Assembly: GCA_958450325.1 (NCBI GenBank)
Contig: OY288242.1
Coordinates: forward strand, 67,822,062-67,886,061
Source of the DNA: Agrostemma githago
Lineage: Eukaryota; Streptophyta; Magnoliopsida; Caryophyllales; Caryophyllaceae
Direction: 5' to 3'
Length of the DNA stretch: 64,000 bases
Shown here in pieces: positions 46,394-57,856 of the stretch. The notes below the pieces were generated by a model that was not told where the DNA came from, did no database searches, and worked only from the letters and a program-made list of their open reading frames with translations. How positions within the stretch are numbered: the first letter of the stretch is position 1; every line of letters starts with the position of its first letter. The position numbers and the translations under genes are program-made.

Positions 46394-46975
46394 ATGACTT
46401 GGATCAAGAAAAGTGTAGTTCGCCGCGGAGTCAAACATGTTTCCTTCATCTTCAGAGGGTTTTGGAGGCTCAGATATGCGCGGACCGCTTATTTAGCTGT
46501 TCGCCGGAGTCGCTGTTCACGGCTCCGCCTTCGCCGGAGGGGTCGGAAGGCCTCTATTAGGATGGGCAAACGCCCTAGGAGGTCCTCTCCTCCTGCTGCG
46601 CCTAGGTTTAGGCGTTGCTCCCAGGGAGGGGGCTGTTATGATAGGGGGTGTCATGAGTGTTTTCCATGGATGCACCCTGAACAATTCGGCCCCAACTCTG
46701 ACACCGATTCCTCCCTGGAGTCGGGTCCTTCTTCGCCTGTAAAGAAGACAGGCTGTCGCACTTGCGACGAGTCCCGAGCTGTCCCTTTTGGAAGGGACTG
46801 GGAAGACAGCAGCCATGACTCTGACGACAGCGAAGGTCTTGGCTGCCTGAGCGACAGGGACGAAGACGGGGCTTCAAATGACCCCTTTCAGGGTTCCCCA
46901 AGTTGGGACTGGGGTTCGGCTCTCGGGAGTCCAGGCAGTCCTGGAGATTATTCCCCAGATTTGGGGGACGACTAG
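46394..46975 (+). CDS. TatC antisense gene 1: small Arg-rich/acidic protein, unknown function
   Basis: 193 codons from MTWIKKSVVRRGVKH. The first 75 residues are very basic (RRSRCSRLRLRRRGRK), fit for nucleic-acid binding or nuclear/nucleolar targeting. The centre has Cys-rich CYDRGCHECFPW and CRTCDESRAV. The C-terminus is Asp/Ser/Gly-rich and acidic (DSDDSEGLGCLSDRDEDG). I do not recognise the family. It is antisense to gag-pol, next to the 3' LTR, and has its own TATA box. An upstream in-frame Met (46349) lies in the likely 5' UTR. Confidence 0.55.
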   Translation: MTWIKKSVVRRGVKHVSFIFRGFWRLRYARTAYLAVRRSRCSRLRLRRRGRKASIRMGKRPRRSSPPAAPRFRRCSQGGGCYDRGCHECFPWMHPEQFGPNSDTDSSLESGPSSPVKKTGCRTCDESRAVPFGRDWEDSSHDSDDSEGLGCLSDRDEDGASNDPFQGSPSWDWGSALGSPGSPGDYSPDLGDD

Positions 46976-47330
46976 GCCTGCGTGGCAGGGCCTTTGATTT
47001 CTGTCAGGCTGGAACTTTTCGAGCCTTATGTAATTTTCTTCTATTTCCGTCTCACGATGTAGCTTTCCCTTGCAGGGTTTTCAATGAAATGAATATTTTG
47101 CGTATTTGAATTTTTAATATGAGTTTATTATGTTACTATTTTATTGTTTTGTTTGTTTGTTTTTTTTTTTTTTTTTTGGAATGAGGTTGCTGATTGACCT
47201 TTCTCTATGACGTTTCTGTTTACCGAGGCTCTTCTTGAAAAAGGTGAGCAGTTGGTGTTCAGTATGTGACACGTGGACGGTCTTCGAAGGTTTTGTCAGG
47301 GATTCCGCCTTTCGAACTTCTTTGGGCTTT
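46976..47330 (+). other. Intergenic region between TatC antisense genes
   Basis: It contains AATGAAATGAAT near 47085 that could serve polyadenylation of gene 1, and a T-run near 47160. No ORF of note. Confidence 0.4.
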
Positions 47331-47338
47331 TATATAAA
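47331..47338 (+). promoter_or_regulatory. TATA box of TatC antisense gene 2
   Basis: TATATAAA is followed by a CT-rich leader and the ATG at 47545. Confidence 0.6.
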
Positions 47339-47544
47339 CCCTTCTCCCCCTTCATTCTCCTCTTTTACTCTTCTTGATACCTTTACTCCCCACAACACTT
47401 CTTGAATCTCTCTCATTGACCGAGCGTTTTTTTCTTTGAGGAGCAAGGATCACTTCTTGTCGCCGTCTCTGACAACTTCACCGGCGTTTTTTAGGTCAGA
47501 ACTTTTCGAATCTTTCGCTTCTTTTCTTCCCTTCTATAGCCTAA

Positions 47545-49889
47545 ATGTCGCGAGCCCACCCCCTTTCCTTTGATTCTTTGCTCGGAAGAACTGGCGGCGG
47601 CGACGGTGGTCGTCGCGACGTTGCTTCTTCCTCCGGGGTTGGCCCCAGGGAGGAAGACGATCACAGGGGAGAGGGTGCTGAGTCACCCGACCCAGCTCCC
47701 TTCGATGTGATTGATTCTGACGACGAAGCCCTGGAGGTGGATCCTGCCAGGGTGGCCGGTCCTCTCATCCGCAGGGAGAGAGGGAGGACCTATTTTCTGG
47801 ACAAAGAAAAATACGTGATTCCCTTACAGACCTATCCCGAGGCTAAGAATAGGGACCTGATCTTGGAATGTAGCGCGGCTGAGGCCATCGAGCAGTTTTA
47901 TAATTTTGGGGAGGGATACACAGTGGTGATCCCTGGGGAAAAAGACACAGTATGCTGCCCCCCAGAGGGGTGTGTAGCCGTCTTCCATAAGGCCCTAGAA
48001 TTCGGCCTGCGATTCCCGTTACATCCTTTCCTGGAGGAAACTTTCAGGAGGATGAACGTCGCCATCGCTCAGTTAACTGCAACGGCCATTAGGGCATTAG
48101 TGGCCTATACTTGGACCTGCCTGTTCCATGGCGAGGGGCCTTACATCGACGCCCTTCGCTTTATGGTTGGCCTCCAAATGGTGTCTTCATCTGGGGGGGA
48201 TGGCTCCCCCGGCTACTGGTCTCTGCTGAGACAGAAAAAATACGCCTTGGTCTGGCCGGCCATGAGCAGTCTCAAAGACTGGAAAAATAATTTCATATAT
48301 GTCCATAGTGCGTCAGGGTGGAAAATTCCTAGACATTTTAGGAATCATGTCCATACCCGCATGGAGACGCGTGAGGAGTATCATCCTCGTGTTGGGGGGA
48401 AGGCTCTGGAAGTCAGGCTGAGCGAAAAGGAGAAGATTCTGATAAAAAAGTTTGAGATCGTGACGGATAAACATGGGAACTTTTGCCCTGTTTTCTGGCT
48501 CCCTCACGCGGAGCTCATCACGACTGACGAGTACCTGCTTCCCATGGGCCTGATTCGTGGCCTTGAAGGTAGTTCCAGGGTTTTCTTGTTGTCACGATTT
48601 TCCAGGGATTTTATTTCTCCCTGCTTTTTAAATGACCGCCTTTCCTTTCCTGCAGATTCCTACTCTTGGACCTGGACCAAGAAGCAGGTCAGAAGGTTAG
48701 GCTTGAGCGAGGAATTGCACGTTCTTTCAAAGCGTCCTTCTCTTCCACCAAATTTTAGAAAAGGAAGTAAGGCCCTGATGAAGCTTGTGAAAGACTTCGC
48801 CGCAGGTCGAAGATTGCCTCTCCCCCCCGGCTGCCTTCGTCGAAGCCGGCGACTCCTACTCCCAGCGTTCATGAGCAGGGGGAAGCGGAGGTCACCTCAG
48901 GAGCTACTCCCTCCCCTGGTCAAAAGCAGGGTGCTTCTCCGGCTGGCCCTCGGATCTCGCAGGGAACGCAGCCTGGAGATTCCGAGGGGACTGGGGAGAG
49001 TGTTCCCTTGGAAACAAGGAGGAAAAGGGGGAGGGAGACTCCTAGTGCTGATGTGGTGGATTTGGAGGTGGATGTCTCTACCCCTGATGCGAAACGCCCT
49101 GCTCGTGAGCCCTCTAGCATTCCCTTCCCAGAGGAAAATGTGGAGTTCCACTACACGGCTGGGGATAGCGTGGACGTTTCGGGCCTACTTTCTGACTCTG
49201 GGGCTGTCTTGGCCGACCGCCTCACAAAGATGGTGACTTCTACTTCTCATCAGGTGCTTCAATATATTCAGCGTACCTCCAAGGTCATGTTGGCATCTGC
49301 GGAACTGGCGGCTCTCAGCCGCCTGAGTGATGAGGAGCTAATAGTTACCCCTGGGGCTCCTCCTCCCAACCGCCTGGCCATGATAGAGAGGGACGTCTCC
49401 TTGATAAGCTCCTTGAAAGACAAAATGACAAGGCAAGAGGGGGAGTTGGAAGAGGCCAAGAAGCAGGCTGATCGCTGGAGGCTGCAGGGGGAAATGGCTG
49501 TGAAGGAGGTTTCCAAGTTAGAGGCCGAACTGAAGGAGAGCCGGCAATCGTTGGATCGTGCTAACATATCTTTGGCCGAGATGGGACATTTGAAGGGGAG
49601 AGTGACGGTCCTGGAGGAGCAGCTGTCGCAGGCAAAGTCGTCTTTTGACCAGGCCAAGGGGGAATGGGCGAAAGAGAAAGAGACCCTGGCTGCGGAGACT
49701 GAGGAAGCGGTGGGTGCCAGTTTTGTGAGTGGCGCCAATTCCTCTCTGGAATTGGTTATGGAGGTGATAGGGGAGATGTTCCCTACTTTTGACGAGGACG
49801 CTTTCCGGAGCCTTTATTCCGCCAAGGACGAAGCCCGGGTGACCAGGCAGCCTGAAGCAGACGCCAACGCTCGCCAGGATGCTGCGTGA
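47545..49889 (+). CDS. TatC antisense gene 2: Transposase_28 family protein
   Basis: ATG at 47545 starts MSRAHPLSFDSLLG. After an acidic linker the domain runs about residues 85-330 (VIPGEKDTVCCPPEGCVAVF, FGLRFPLHPFLEETFRRMN, TWTCLFHG), the pattern of PF04195, named for gypsy-type transposons; its biochemical role is unknown. An 87-base intron fits GTAGTT at 48569 to CTGCAG at 48655 and is a multiple of three. A seven-C run at 48822-48828 marks a one-base frameshift. Downstream the real frame continues through a Pro/Ser linker to a long coiled coil (MTRQEGELEEAKKQADRW) and ends at TGA 49887-49889. Such coiled-coil tails are usual in this family. Confidence 0.75.
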
Positions 49890-50112
49890 TGCCCCTTCTC
49901 TTTTATGAAGGCTTTTTATTTTCTTGTGCTGAACCAGTGCTCATGGTTTTTCTGTAATTTTTGCTACTCGGTTTTTTTTTCTTCAACTTTGTAAAGACCT
50001 TTCCACCCTTCATGGGTTTTGTTTGTGGAATCTCTTTTGGCTTTCTATGGCATAACTGTTTTTAAGATTTTAGGGATCCTTTTCTCGTCTGTTTGATCGC
50101 GTCTGTTATAGC
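49890..50112 (+). other. 3' flank of TatC antisense gene 2
   Basis: T-rich, likely 3' UTR and polyadenylation zone. No ORF. Confidence 0.4.
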
Positions 50113-50690
50113 CTGCCCCTGGCTTTTGTTCAAAGTCCAGGGGGCCTGCCCCCTGCCTGCCTGGAGGTAAGCAGGGTGGCTCCTGTGTTTTTTTTATACA
50201 AGGTTGGGGGGCCTGCCCCCAGTCCTTGTTATCTTGGCCTGTCCCTGGCTTTTCGTTCAAAGTCCAGGGGGCCTGCCCCCTGCTTGCCCAGAGGTGAGCA
50301 GGGTGGCTCTTTGTATTTTTTATACAAGGTTGGGGGGCCTGCCCCCAGTCCTTGTTAGCTTGGCCTGTCCTTGGCTTTTCGTTCAAAGTCCAGGGGGCCT
50401 GCCCCCTGCTTGCCCAGAGGTGAGCAGGGTGGCTCTTTGTATTTTTTTTATACAAGGTTGGGGGGCCTGCCCCCAGTCCTTGTTAGCTTGGCCCGTCCCT
50501 GGCTTTTCGTTCAAAGTCCAGGGGGCCTGCCCCCTGCCTGCCCAGAGGTGAGCAGGGTGGCTCTTTGTATTTTTTATACAAGGTTGGGGGGCCTGCCCCC
50601 AGTCCTTGTTAGCTTGGCCCGTCCCTGGCTTTTCGTTCAAAGTCCAGGGGGCCTGCCCCCTGCTTGCCCAGAGGTGAGCAGGGTGGCTCT
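50113..50690. repeat. TatC hairpin-rich tandem repeat, about 126 bp unit, five copies
   Basis: Copies start near 50113, 50238, 50364, 50492 and 50618. Each holds two strong palindromes, CAGGGGGCCTGCCCCCTG and GGGGGCCTGCCCCC, and TTTTATACAAGG. It lies between the ends of gag-pol and antisense gene 2, which converge here. Long ORFs on both strands are a by-product of a period that is often a multiple of three. Confidence 0.9.
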
Positions 50691-50928
50691 TGATTTGCGT
50701 TGGGGGGTTCATTTTACCCAATTTTGGCAACAGGGGGGCCTCCCCCTATTGCCCCCTGCTCGTTTGTGTGTGAAAGACGCGAGTGTGAACAGGCAACGAG
50801 TATAAATCTGTATCTTTTCATTTCTCTTAAAATTCTTTTTGACATTGGGGTGGTCGGAGCCGTCGACATTTCTGATCGTCCTCCGCCTTTTTACTCTAGT
50901 AAAAAGTGAAAACTGCCTACATTCTTGT

Positions 50929-53900
50929 TCAGACGTAATATTTCTTTAGTGTATCTGCGTTCTAGTGAGCGCTTAGCTCTTGTCCCTCCAGATTGGCTAT
51001 CCTGTATGTGCCTGGCCCCAAAACCTGAGTTATTTGGTATGGGCCCTCCCAATTGGCACTCAGCTTTCCATGCTCTCTTGATTTCCCAATCGCCTGTGTC
51101 TTTCTCAAAACTAACTCGCCCATCTGAAAACTCCTCTGTCGAACTTTGCTGTTGAAAGCTTTCCTCATTCGCTGCTGATAGGCAGCGATGTTGGTACTGG
51201 CCTCCTCCCTTAGTTCATTCACCAGGTCTAAGGCTTCAACCATTGCAGCTTCGTTCTCAGCTTGATCGTACTGCAGGGAGCGCAGAGTGGGGATTCTTGT
51301 CTCAATTGGCAATAAAGCCTCTGCTCCATATACCAGGCCAAATGGGGTCTGGCCTGTAGACTCCTTCCTGGTAGTTCGGATGGACCAGAGTATACTGGGG
51401 AGTTCATCAGCCCACCTACCTTTGCAGTCATCCACCATTTTCTTTAGGCCGTTCAGGATTTGTTTGTTGGCTGCTTCCGCCTGCCCATTGGTTTGAGGAT
51501 GGCAGACAGCTGAGTAGGCGACTGAGATGTTGTGGCTTTCCAGCCAGATCCTTAGTGGGTCATTATCGAACTGCCTGCCGTGGTCAAATACCAGCATCTT
51601 TGGTACACCGAACCGGGTGATGACATTTCGCCAGATCACCTTCCTGACCGCCGGCTCAGTGATGTTGGGTACTGCTTCAGCCTCCACCCATTTGGTGAAG
51701 TAGTCTATGGCGACAATTAAGAATTTTCTGCCCCCTGTGGCCACTGTGAAGGGTCCTAGGATGTCCATCCCCCATTGAGCAAAGGGGATGGGAGATAGGA
51801 TTGGCCTGAGCTCCTGGGCCGGGGCATGGATCGATGGGGCAAAGAGTTGGCATTTTCTGCATTTCTGGGTCAGGCTCTTGGCATCTGCCAGCATGGTAGG
51901 CCAGTAGTAGCCTGCCCTGAGGGCCTTGTGGGCCAGCGACCTCCCGCCAACGTGATGTCCACAAATCCCTGAGTGGATATCATCCAATACCTCAGCGGCC
52001 TGATCCGCCCGTAGGCATTTAAGCAGGGGATAAGTAAAAGATTTTTTGTAGAGTTCTCCATTAATGAATATGAACCAGGCTGCTTTAGCCTGTACCTTCC
52101 TCTTTTGTAATGAGTCTGATGGTAAGATACCGTGCCTCTTGTACTGGACGAAAGGGGTCATCCAGCTTTCCAGCTCTTCTTCCACGGTATTAATCGTTTG
52201 ACAGGGATTAGTAGACTTCTCGTGTAAAACGTCAACCCATACTGATCTTCGGATGTCCTGCAGACTGGAACTTGCCAGTTTTGACAGGGCATCTGCTCTG
52301 TTGTTCTGGGATCGGGGAATTTGTTTGACCTCATATGATTTCAGGCCGGACAACTCTCCCTTTACCATCTCCAGGTATGCAGCCATTGCTAGGTCTCTTG
52401 CTTCGTATTCTCCATTAATCTGGTTGGCGATGAGTTGGGAATCTGTCGCCAAGACAATTCGTTCTGCCCCTGCGGCTTTAGCTAACCTGACGCCTGCGAG
52501 TACTGCTTCGTACTCTGCTTCATTGTTTGATGCTGGGAAAACGAATCTGAGAGCATGCTCAAAGTCGGTCCCTTCTGGGCTGGTTAGTACGACGCCTGCA
52601 CCTGCGCCGTTGGCCGTCGAGGACCCGTCAGTATACACGACCCATTCCTGGGCAGGGGCTTCCTCTTCCCCTGAATGGGAGCACTCAGCCAAAAAGTCTG
52701 CCAAAGCTTGGGCTTTGATGGCTGTTCTCGGCTGGTAAGATATACCTAGCCCACTCAGCTCAATTGCCCATTTTAACAATCTCCCTGATTTTTCGAATTT
52801 TTCCAACACCTTTTCCAGGGGTTGGTCGGTGAGGACTATGACTGGATGCGCGTCAAAGTAAGGTCTGAGCTTCCTGGCTGCAATTATGACCGCGTAGGCG
52901 GCTTTTTCAACCATCGGATAATTCTTCTCAGCTGCCCCCAGCGCATGACTCACAAAGTATATAGGTTGCTGGGTGCCTGCCTCTTCCCGTAGGATGACTG
53001 CGCTGACAGTTATATTGGTTACCGCAATGTAGAGAAAAAGTTTCTCTCCTGCTACTGGTCTTGCCAGGGTAGGGAGCCTCTTAAGATGGTCCTTCAGTTG
53101 TTCGAAGGCCTCTTTCTGCTCGTTTTCCCATTTGAACTGTTTGTTTCCTTTCAGTATTTTGAAAAAAGGAGTGGCTCTGTCTGCCGACCGGGCAACGAAT
53201 CGGGCCAAGGCGGCCATTCGACCCGTCAGGCGCTGGATGTCTCTGATGGTCTTGGGCTCAGGGAGGTCTAGAACTGCCTGAATTTTTTCTGGGTTGGCAT
53301 CTATACCCCGAGAGCTGACCAAGAACCCTAGGAACTTTCCGGAGCGGACTCCGAACGTGCACTTTTTCGGATTTAGTTTCATTTTGTAAGCGCGCAGAGA
53401 ACTGAAGGTTTCTTGCAAGTCTGTCAGGTGATCCCTGTCTTCCCTGCTTTTTACGATGGCATCGTCAACGTAAGCCTCGATGTTTCTGCCTTTTTGTTTC
53501 TCGAACACTTTATCAACCAACCGCTGGTACGTAGCCCCTGCATTTTTGAGCCCGAAGGGCATCATCTTATACATGTAAGTGCCCGAACTAGTGATGAACG
53601 CACACTTCACCCTGTCCGGCTGCCACAAGTACACGTGGTGGTAGCCTGAAAAGGCGTCTAAGAAGCTTAGCATGGTGTAGCCACTGGTGGCGTCTACCAA
53701 TTGATCGATCCGAGGGAGCGGATAGCAGTCTTTCGGGCAGGCCTTGTTCAGTTTTGTGAAGTCGACGCACATTCTCCATGCGCCTGACGACTTCTTGACC
53801 ATAACAACATTTGCCAGCCATTCTGGGTAGTCGCAGACTTCAAAAAAGTCTGCTTTCAAGAGTTTGTCAATTTCTTCCTTGATTGCTGCGTCTTTTTCTG

Positions 53901-56652
53901 CAGACATGTTTCGTTTCTTCTGTTTTACAGGGCGAGCATCCATGCTTACATTCAGCTTGTGAACGATGCATGAGGGATCAACGCCGGGCATCTCGTCTGC
54001 AGAATAGGCAAATACGTCTTTGTTCTCCCTCAGTAGTTTGACCAATTCGGCCTGGTAGGATTCCTCTAGGCCTGTTCCTACCAGGACCTGTCTCCCTGGT
54101 TCTAAGTCTACCAGCATGCTTTCGCCTCCTGGTTCCAGGCGGTCGGGCGCCGGGTGCTCGACTGGGACTTCGCCTTCCCTGCAGGGGGAACTGTCAGCTT
54201 TTCTTTTTCCTTTTCTGTCCCTCTCGTGTTCTTGTAGGGCTACGGAGTAGCATTGTCTGGCTGACTCCTGGTCCCCACGTATCTTTCCTTCCAGCCCGAA
54301 GTCTGTGACATACGCGATGGTGAGAGCCCTGATGGAGATTGCCGCCTCGATTTCATCCAGCGTGGCCCTGCCAATCAGGGCATTATAGGCAGACCTTGCG
54401 TCCATAACAACAAAGGTTGCCCTGACATTCCTGGCTGTGGAACCTTCCCCGAAGGTTACAGGCAGGTCGATGACGCCCATGGGCAGCACGCCGGCCCCAC
54501 TGAATCCATACAGCGATCCGGGAGCAGGCCGCAGGTGCCTTTTTTCCAGGCTCATTTTTTCGAAAGCATCCTTGTACAAAAGATTTGTATATGCGCCCGT
54601 GTCTACCATACATCTTCGCACAATATGGTTGTTGATCTCTAGAGACAGCACCAGAGGATCACTGTGCGGATATATCACCCGTCCTGCGTCGTCAGGGGTG
54701 ATACTTAATGTCACTCCCCTTGGACTCCCTTCTTTCTCAGCGTAGCAGATCTGGTTCCTCAGCTCGCGCATTTGCCTTTTTTGGCCTCTTCGACTGAGCT
54801 GGCCCTCAGTGCCCCCTGAAATTACATGGATTACCATCCGGTTCTGCACTGACCCTTCGGGCTTCTCAGACACTTCCTTCTGAGACTTGTTTTTAGCTGC
54901 GTAGTTGGCCAACCATCCGTTTCTGATTAATTTCTCAATTTCATCCTTCAGGTGACGGCACTCTTCGGTGGTATGGCCTATACAGTCGTGGAAAGTGCAG
55001 AATTTCTTTGGGTCGCCTTTTGGGCTGCAAGGTTTGTTTGGACGGTTCCATTTGGCAGTTTCTTTTTCCAGTTCGAAGATTTCCGCCCTGGATTTGTTCA
55101 GAGCGGTGTAACTATCGAATCTGGGTTGGTAGACTGGGCGTTCCCTCTTGGGAGTGTCTCCCTCTTCTTTTTGCTTACCTGGTTCACTTCTGCCCCTTCC
55201 ACCCTGCGGTCCCCCTTGAGGCTTTGTTTGGCCTGCAGGGGTGTCCGTCAGGCCGTGGAACTCCTCCTGCAGAATGAACCCCTCAGCAATCTTTCTGGCC
55301 ATGGCCAAGGTTTCTGGCTGGGCCCTGATCATCTGGTTTTTCATTTCCCCTGGAAGTAGAGAGATTGTCAGGGCGTAGGCGGCGGTGGAATCGTCGATCT
55401 CCCTAACCTGCTGGTAGGATAGATCGAACCTTCTCATGTATTCTCTCACACTCTCACCCTTTTTCTGTTTCAGGGTCATGAGATCGAAACGGGTAAGGCG
55501 TCTTCTCTTATTTCTGGCATACTGTTCAAGGAAAATTTCAGCCAACTCTATGAAGAACCTGATTGACCCCTGGCGGAGGTCTCTGAACCACCCCTGCGCA
55601 AGTCCCACCAGGGTGGTAGGGAAGACTTTGCACCAGATGGCATCATCTACGTCATACATGCCCATGTGGCTCTCAAAGGCTGCCAGGTGGTCTTCAGGGT
55701 CTGTCGTCCCGTCAAATTTGATGGTGGGCATTTTGATTTTTGGAATGGGGTACTCTTGTACCTCAGGGTGCAACGGGGTTTTCGTGGGCCTGCCTACCAG
55801 TCGTGACCTGCTTTCCCCAGACTGGTTACCGTGAGATTCCCATTGTTTATGGGTCGGTTTCCTCGTGCTGGGGGAGCGGTGCCTCGGTGGCGGTCTGCTA
55901 GCTGCCTCATCCTCTGTTCCCGAGGAGGCCTGCCTGGGCCTCTTTCTCTGGGAGTGGCAGAGGTTTTCACCCTGATGGTACCTGGACTCGAGCGGTTGTC
56001 CTTGGTTGAGTCTGGATTGCAGGCTTTGGGATAAGCCGGGGGCTGACTGTTCCTTGGCCGCAGGTGTTAGTCTAGAGAAAACTCCGCCTGGCCTCTCTCC
56101 TAGGCGTTTTGACACAGGCTCCCTGGGCCTCATGCGCTCCTGCAATCCTTGAGATAAGCCTCCCTGCCCTCCAGACGCCGATTCTGTTGTGTGAATAGAG
56201 AACGCCTGCTGGGCAGGTGGTTCTGGATTGCCAGTGGTAATGCGCCTCTGCACATGCGTATACATTTGGGCTGTTCTTCTTGCTTTTCTCTGAGCATTTC
56301 TGGCGGCGGTCCGCCTCGTGCCCCCGGCCTCGTCCCTGCTGACTGGGGACGGTTGCCTGGGAGCCGATGCGACCCTGCCCACCAAGTCCTCAGGTGTGAA
56401 TTCCTGATCCAGCATCGCAGAGAAGAACGCGGCCGCCTGTGCCATCTGAGCTGGGGTCAGATTGAGAGCACGTCCTGGGCGTGCCCCCAGCTCGGGTGTC
56501 ACAGCAGTGTTAGATCCACCGAGGGGATTGGTTCCCCCTACCCCCAGGATTGTGGCAGGAGGGACCCTCTCCGACAGCGGCATACCGTACAGGGGGGTCA
56601 CCGGAGGGACCGTCGGACCCGCTCCTGCACTGGCATCAACGATTTCTGGCAT
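50929..56652 (-). CDS. TatC gag-pol polyprotein
   Basis: 1896 codons from MPEIVDASAGAG. Gag capsid near residues 310-420 (KFDGTTDPEDHLAAFESHMG, FMTLKQKKGES-like), zinc motif near 555 (CTFHDCIGHTTEECRHL), protease near 682 (CMVDTGAYTNLLY), RT with YVDDAIV near 1060, RT-linked RNase H, a second RNase H near 1337 (VYTDGSSTANGAGAG), then integrase with HHCC finger (CRKCQLF), WGMDILGPF, FDHGRQFDND and NGQAEAANKQ. The ORF stops at TAG 50962-50964; the same frame goes on for ten codons (NADTLKKYYV) to TGA at 50929-50931. The TAG therefore looks like a late nonsense mutation of the usual Trp. Otherwise intact. Confidence 0.95.
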
Positions 56653-56718
56653 GATTGTGTTTAATTTTGTGGTTATGAGTGGTTGATTTTAGTGGGTAAC
56701 TCGTGAGCACAACCGTAA

Positions 56719-56738
56719 GTTCCCCACAGACGGCGCCA
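56719..56738 (-). other. TatC primer-binding site
   Basis: Minus-strand TGGCGCCGTCTGTGGGGAAC, three bases inside the 5' LTR. It shares TGGCGCCGT with AthN and AthA and then diverges. tRNA not assigned. Confidence 0.7.
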
Positions 56739-56741
56739 AAT

Positions 56742-57419
56742 TGTTCCGGTAACGGAAACAATTTACCCGGCCTAGGATCCGGGTAGTGTAATTGAATTAA
56801 TGCTAAACAACTGATCGTCTGATTCTCTTGGTCTCCCCTTCCCCTCACTCCTTGAGTCGGACTTCCCCGGCGGAAACGGCCTGCTCCCTGCACAATGAAC
56901 GCACAGGGCCCCGGAGGTTGTCCGAGGAAACCCTCTCCGATGCCTAAGTCAGTCCGTGAAATGCCTTTACGAACCTAGCTCGTGAGGAACTAGGTGGCGT
57001 TTTAGGAGTAAGAGTCTAGAGAGAGAAAATTCAACCCCCCTCATGTGGGAAATGGGGAGGTATTTATACCTTCCCACAAGAGAGAGAAGAGAAAGGGGAA
57101 TGGTTGGATAGAGGAGTGACAAGTGGCGGCTTCTCATCCATCCATTCCCAATTACCTTAGGCAAAATGACGAGAGGGCCCCTGGGGGTCCTGACCCTGCC
57201 AGCCAGGGATTTTCCCAGGGCAGACAGTCTCCAGGCAGGGGGCTGCCAGGCTTCGACAGGCTGGTTTGGCCCGTGCTCTCAGCGGCTGACGGCCAACCTT
57301 TAGCGTTTCATGCTTTGTTCCAGGTCCTTGCTGGGGGCTAGTCTTTCGACTCCCCGTCAGGAATCGTCTCGGGGCCTGCATAGCAGGCAGTTTGATTGAC
57401 AGGCGGCCCACCCCAATCA
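56742..57419 (-). repeat. TatC 5' LTR
   Basis: 678 bp copy of the left LTR with intact ends. It contains a GTGGCGGCTTCTC stretch absent from the left copy. Confidence 0.95.
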
Positions 57420-57424
57420 GAAAC
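57420..57424. repeat. TatC target-site duplication, right (GAAAC)
   Basis: It matches 45366-45370. Removing TatC restores a TatB stretch resembling the partial repeat at about 57600-57720. Confidence 0.9.
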
Positions 57425-57856
57425 AAACATGAAAACCGCACTTAGCTTAGACACTGCACTCGAACGAATAATAAAGCAATTCAAACTAATCTAAACAAAA
57501 TCTAAGCAAACTCAACTACACAACAAATTAAAACGAAGCAAAACAAACGCAACTCAAAGACAATACACATAAAGCATGCACCTACTAAGACAAGCAAAAC
57601 AACAATAATGGGACAACTACTAATCAACATCGATAACACACTCTCGACTAATAAAACAAACACTTAACGCTGCATTCGGACGCGTAACAAAAAAACCAAG
57701 ACTAATGTAAGCAAACTCTAAGCAAACTAAACAAACCCAAGATCGAAACAAAAACGGAAGCAAACCCAAGCAAAATAAGACGAGCCTGCAAAACAAAATT
57801 AACTAAGACAAACTCACAAAACAAGCATTTTACTAAAACAAAAAAACAAACAGCAT
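57425..57856 (+). other. TatB internal region right of TatC
   Basis: A-rich, no ORF. Positions about 57600-57720 repeat, in diverged form, the sequence that TatC interrupts (GATAAYRM, CTCTCGA, then AAACAAACA). Confidence 0.5.

Larger units (their letters stand above)
45371..57419 (-). mobile_element. TatC: nearly intact Tat-lineage element with two antisense genes
   Basis: 12 kb minus-strand element with 670 and 678 bp LTRs, primer site, one long gag-pol ORF and, on the plus strand between pol and the 3' LTR, two antisense transcription units. A second RNase H domain after the RT-linked one is a recognised mark of the Tat lineage. LTRs are nearly identical, with one indel near the middle, so it is young. 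It is inserted in TatB. Confidence 0.95.

Noticed and set aside
50045..50805. Overlapping 115-144 codon ORFs on both strands
   Set aside because: They are by-products of the hairpin tandem repeat and lie in all frames.
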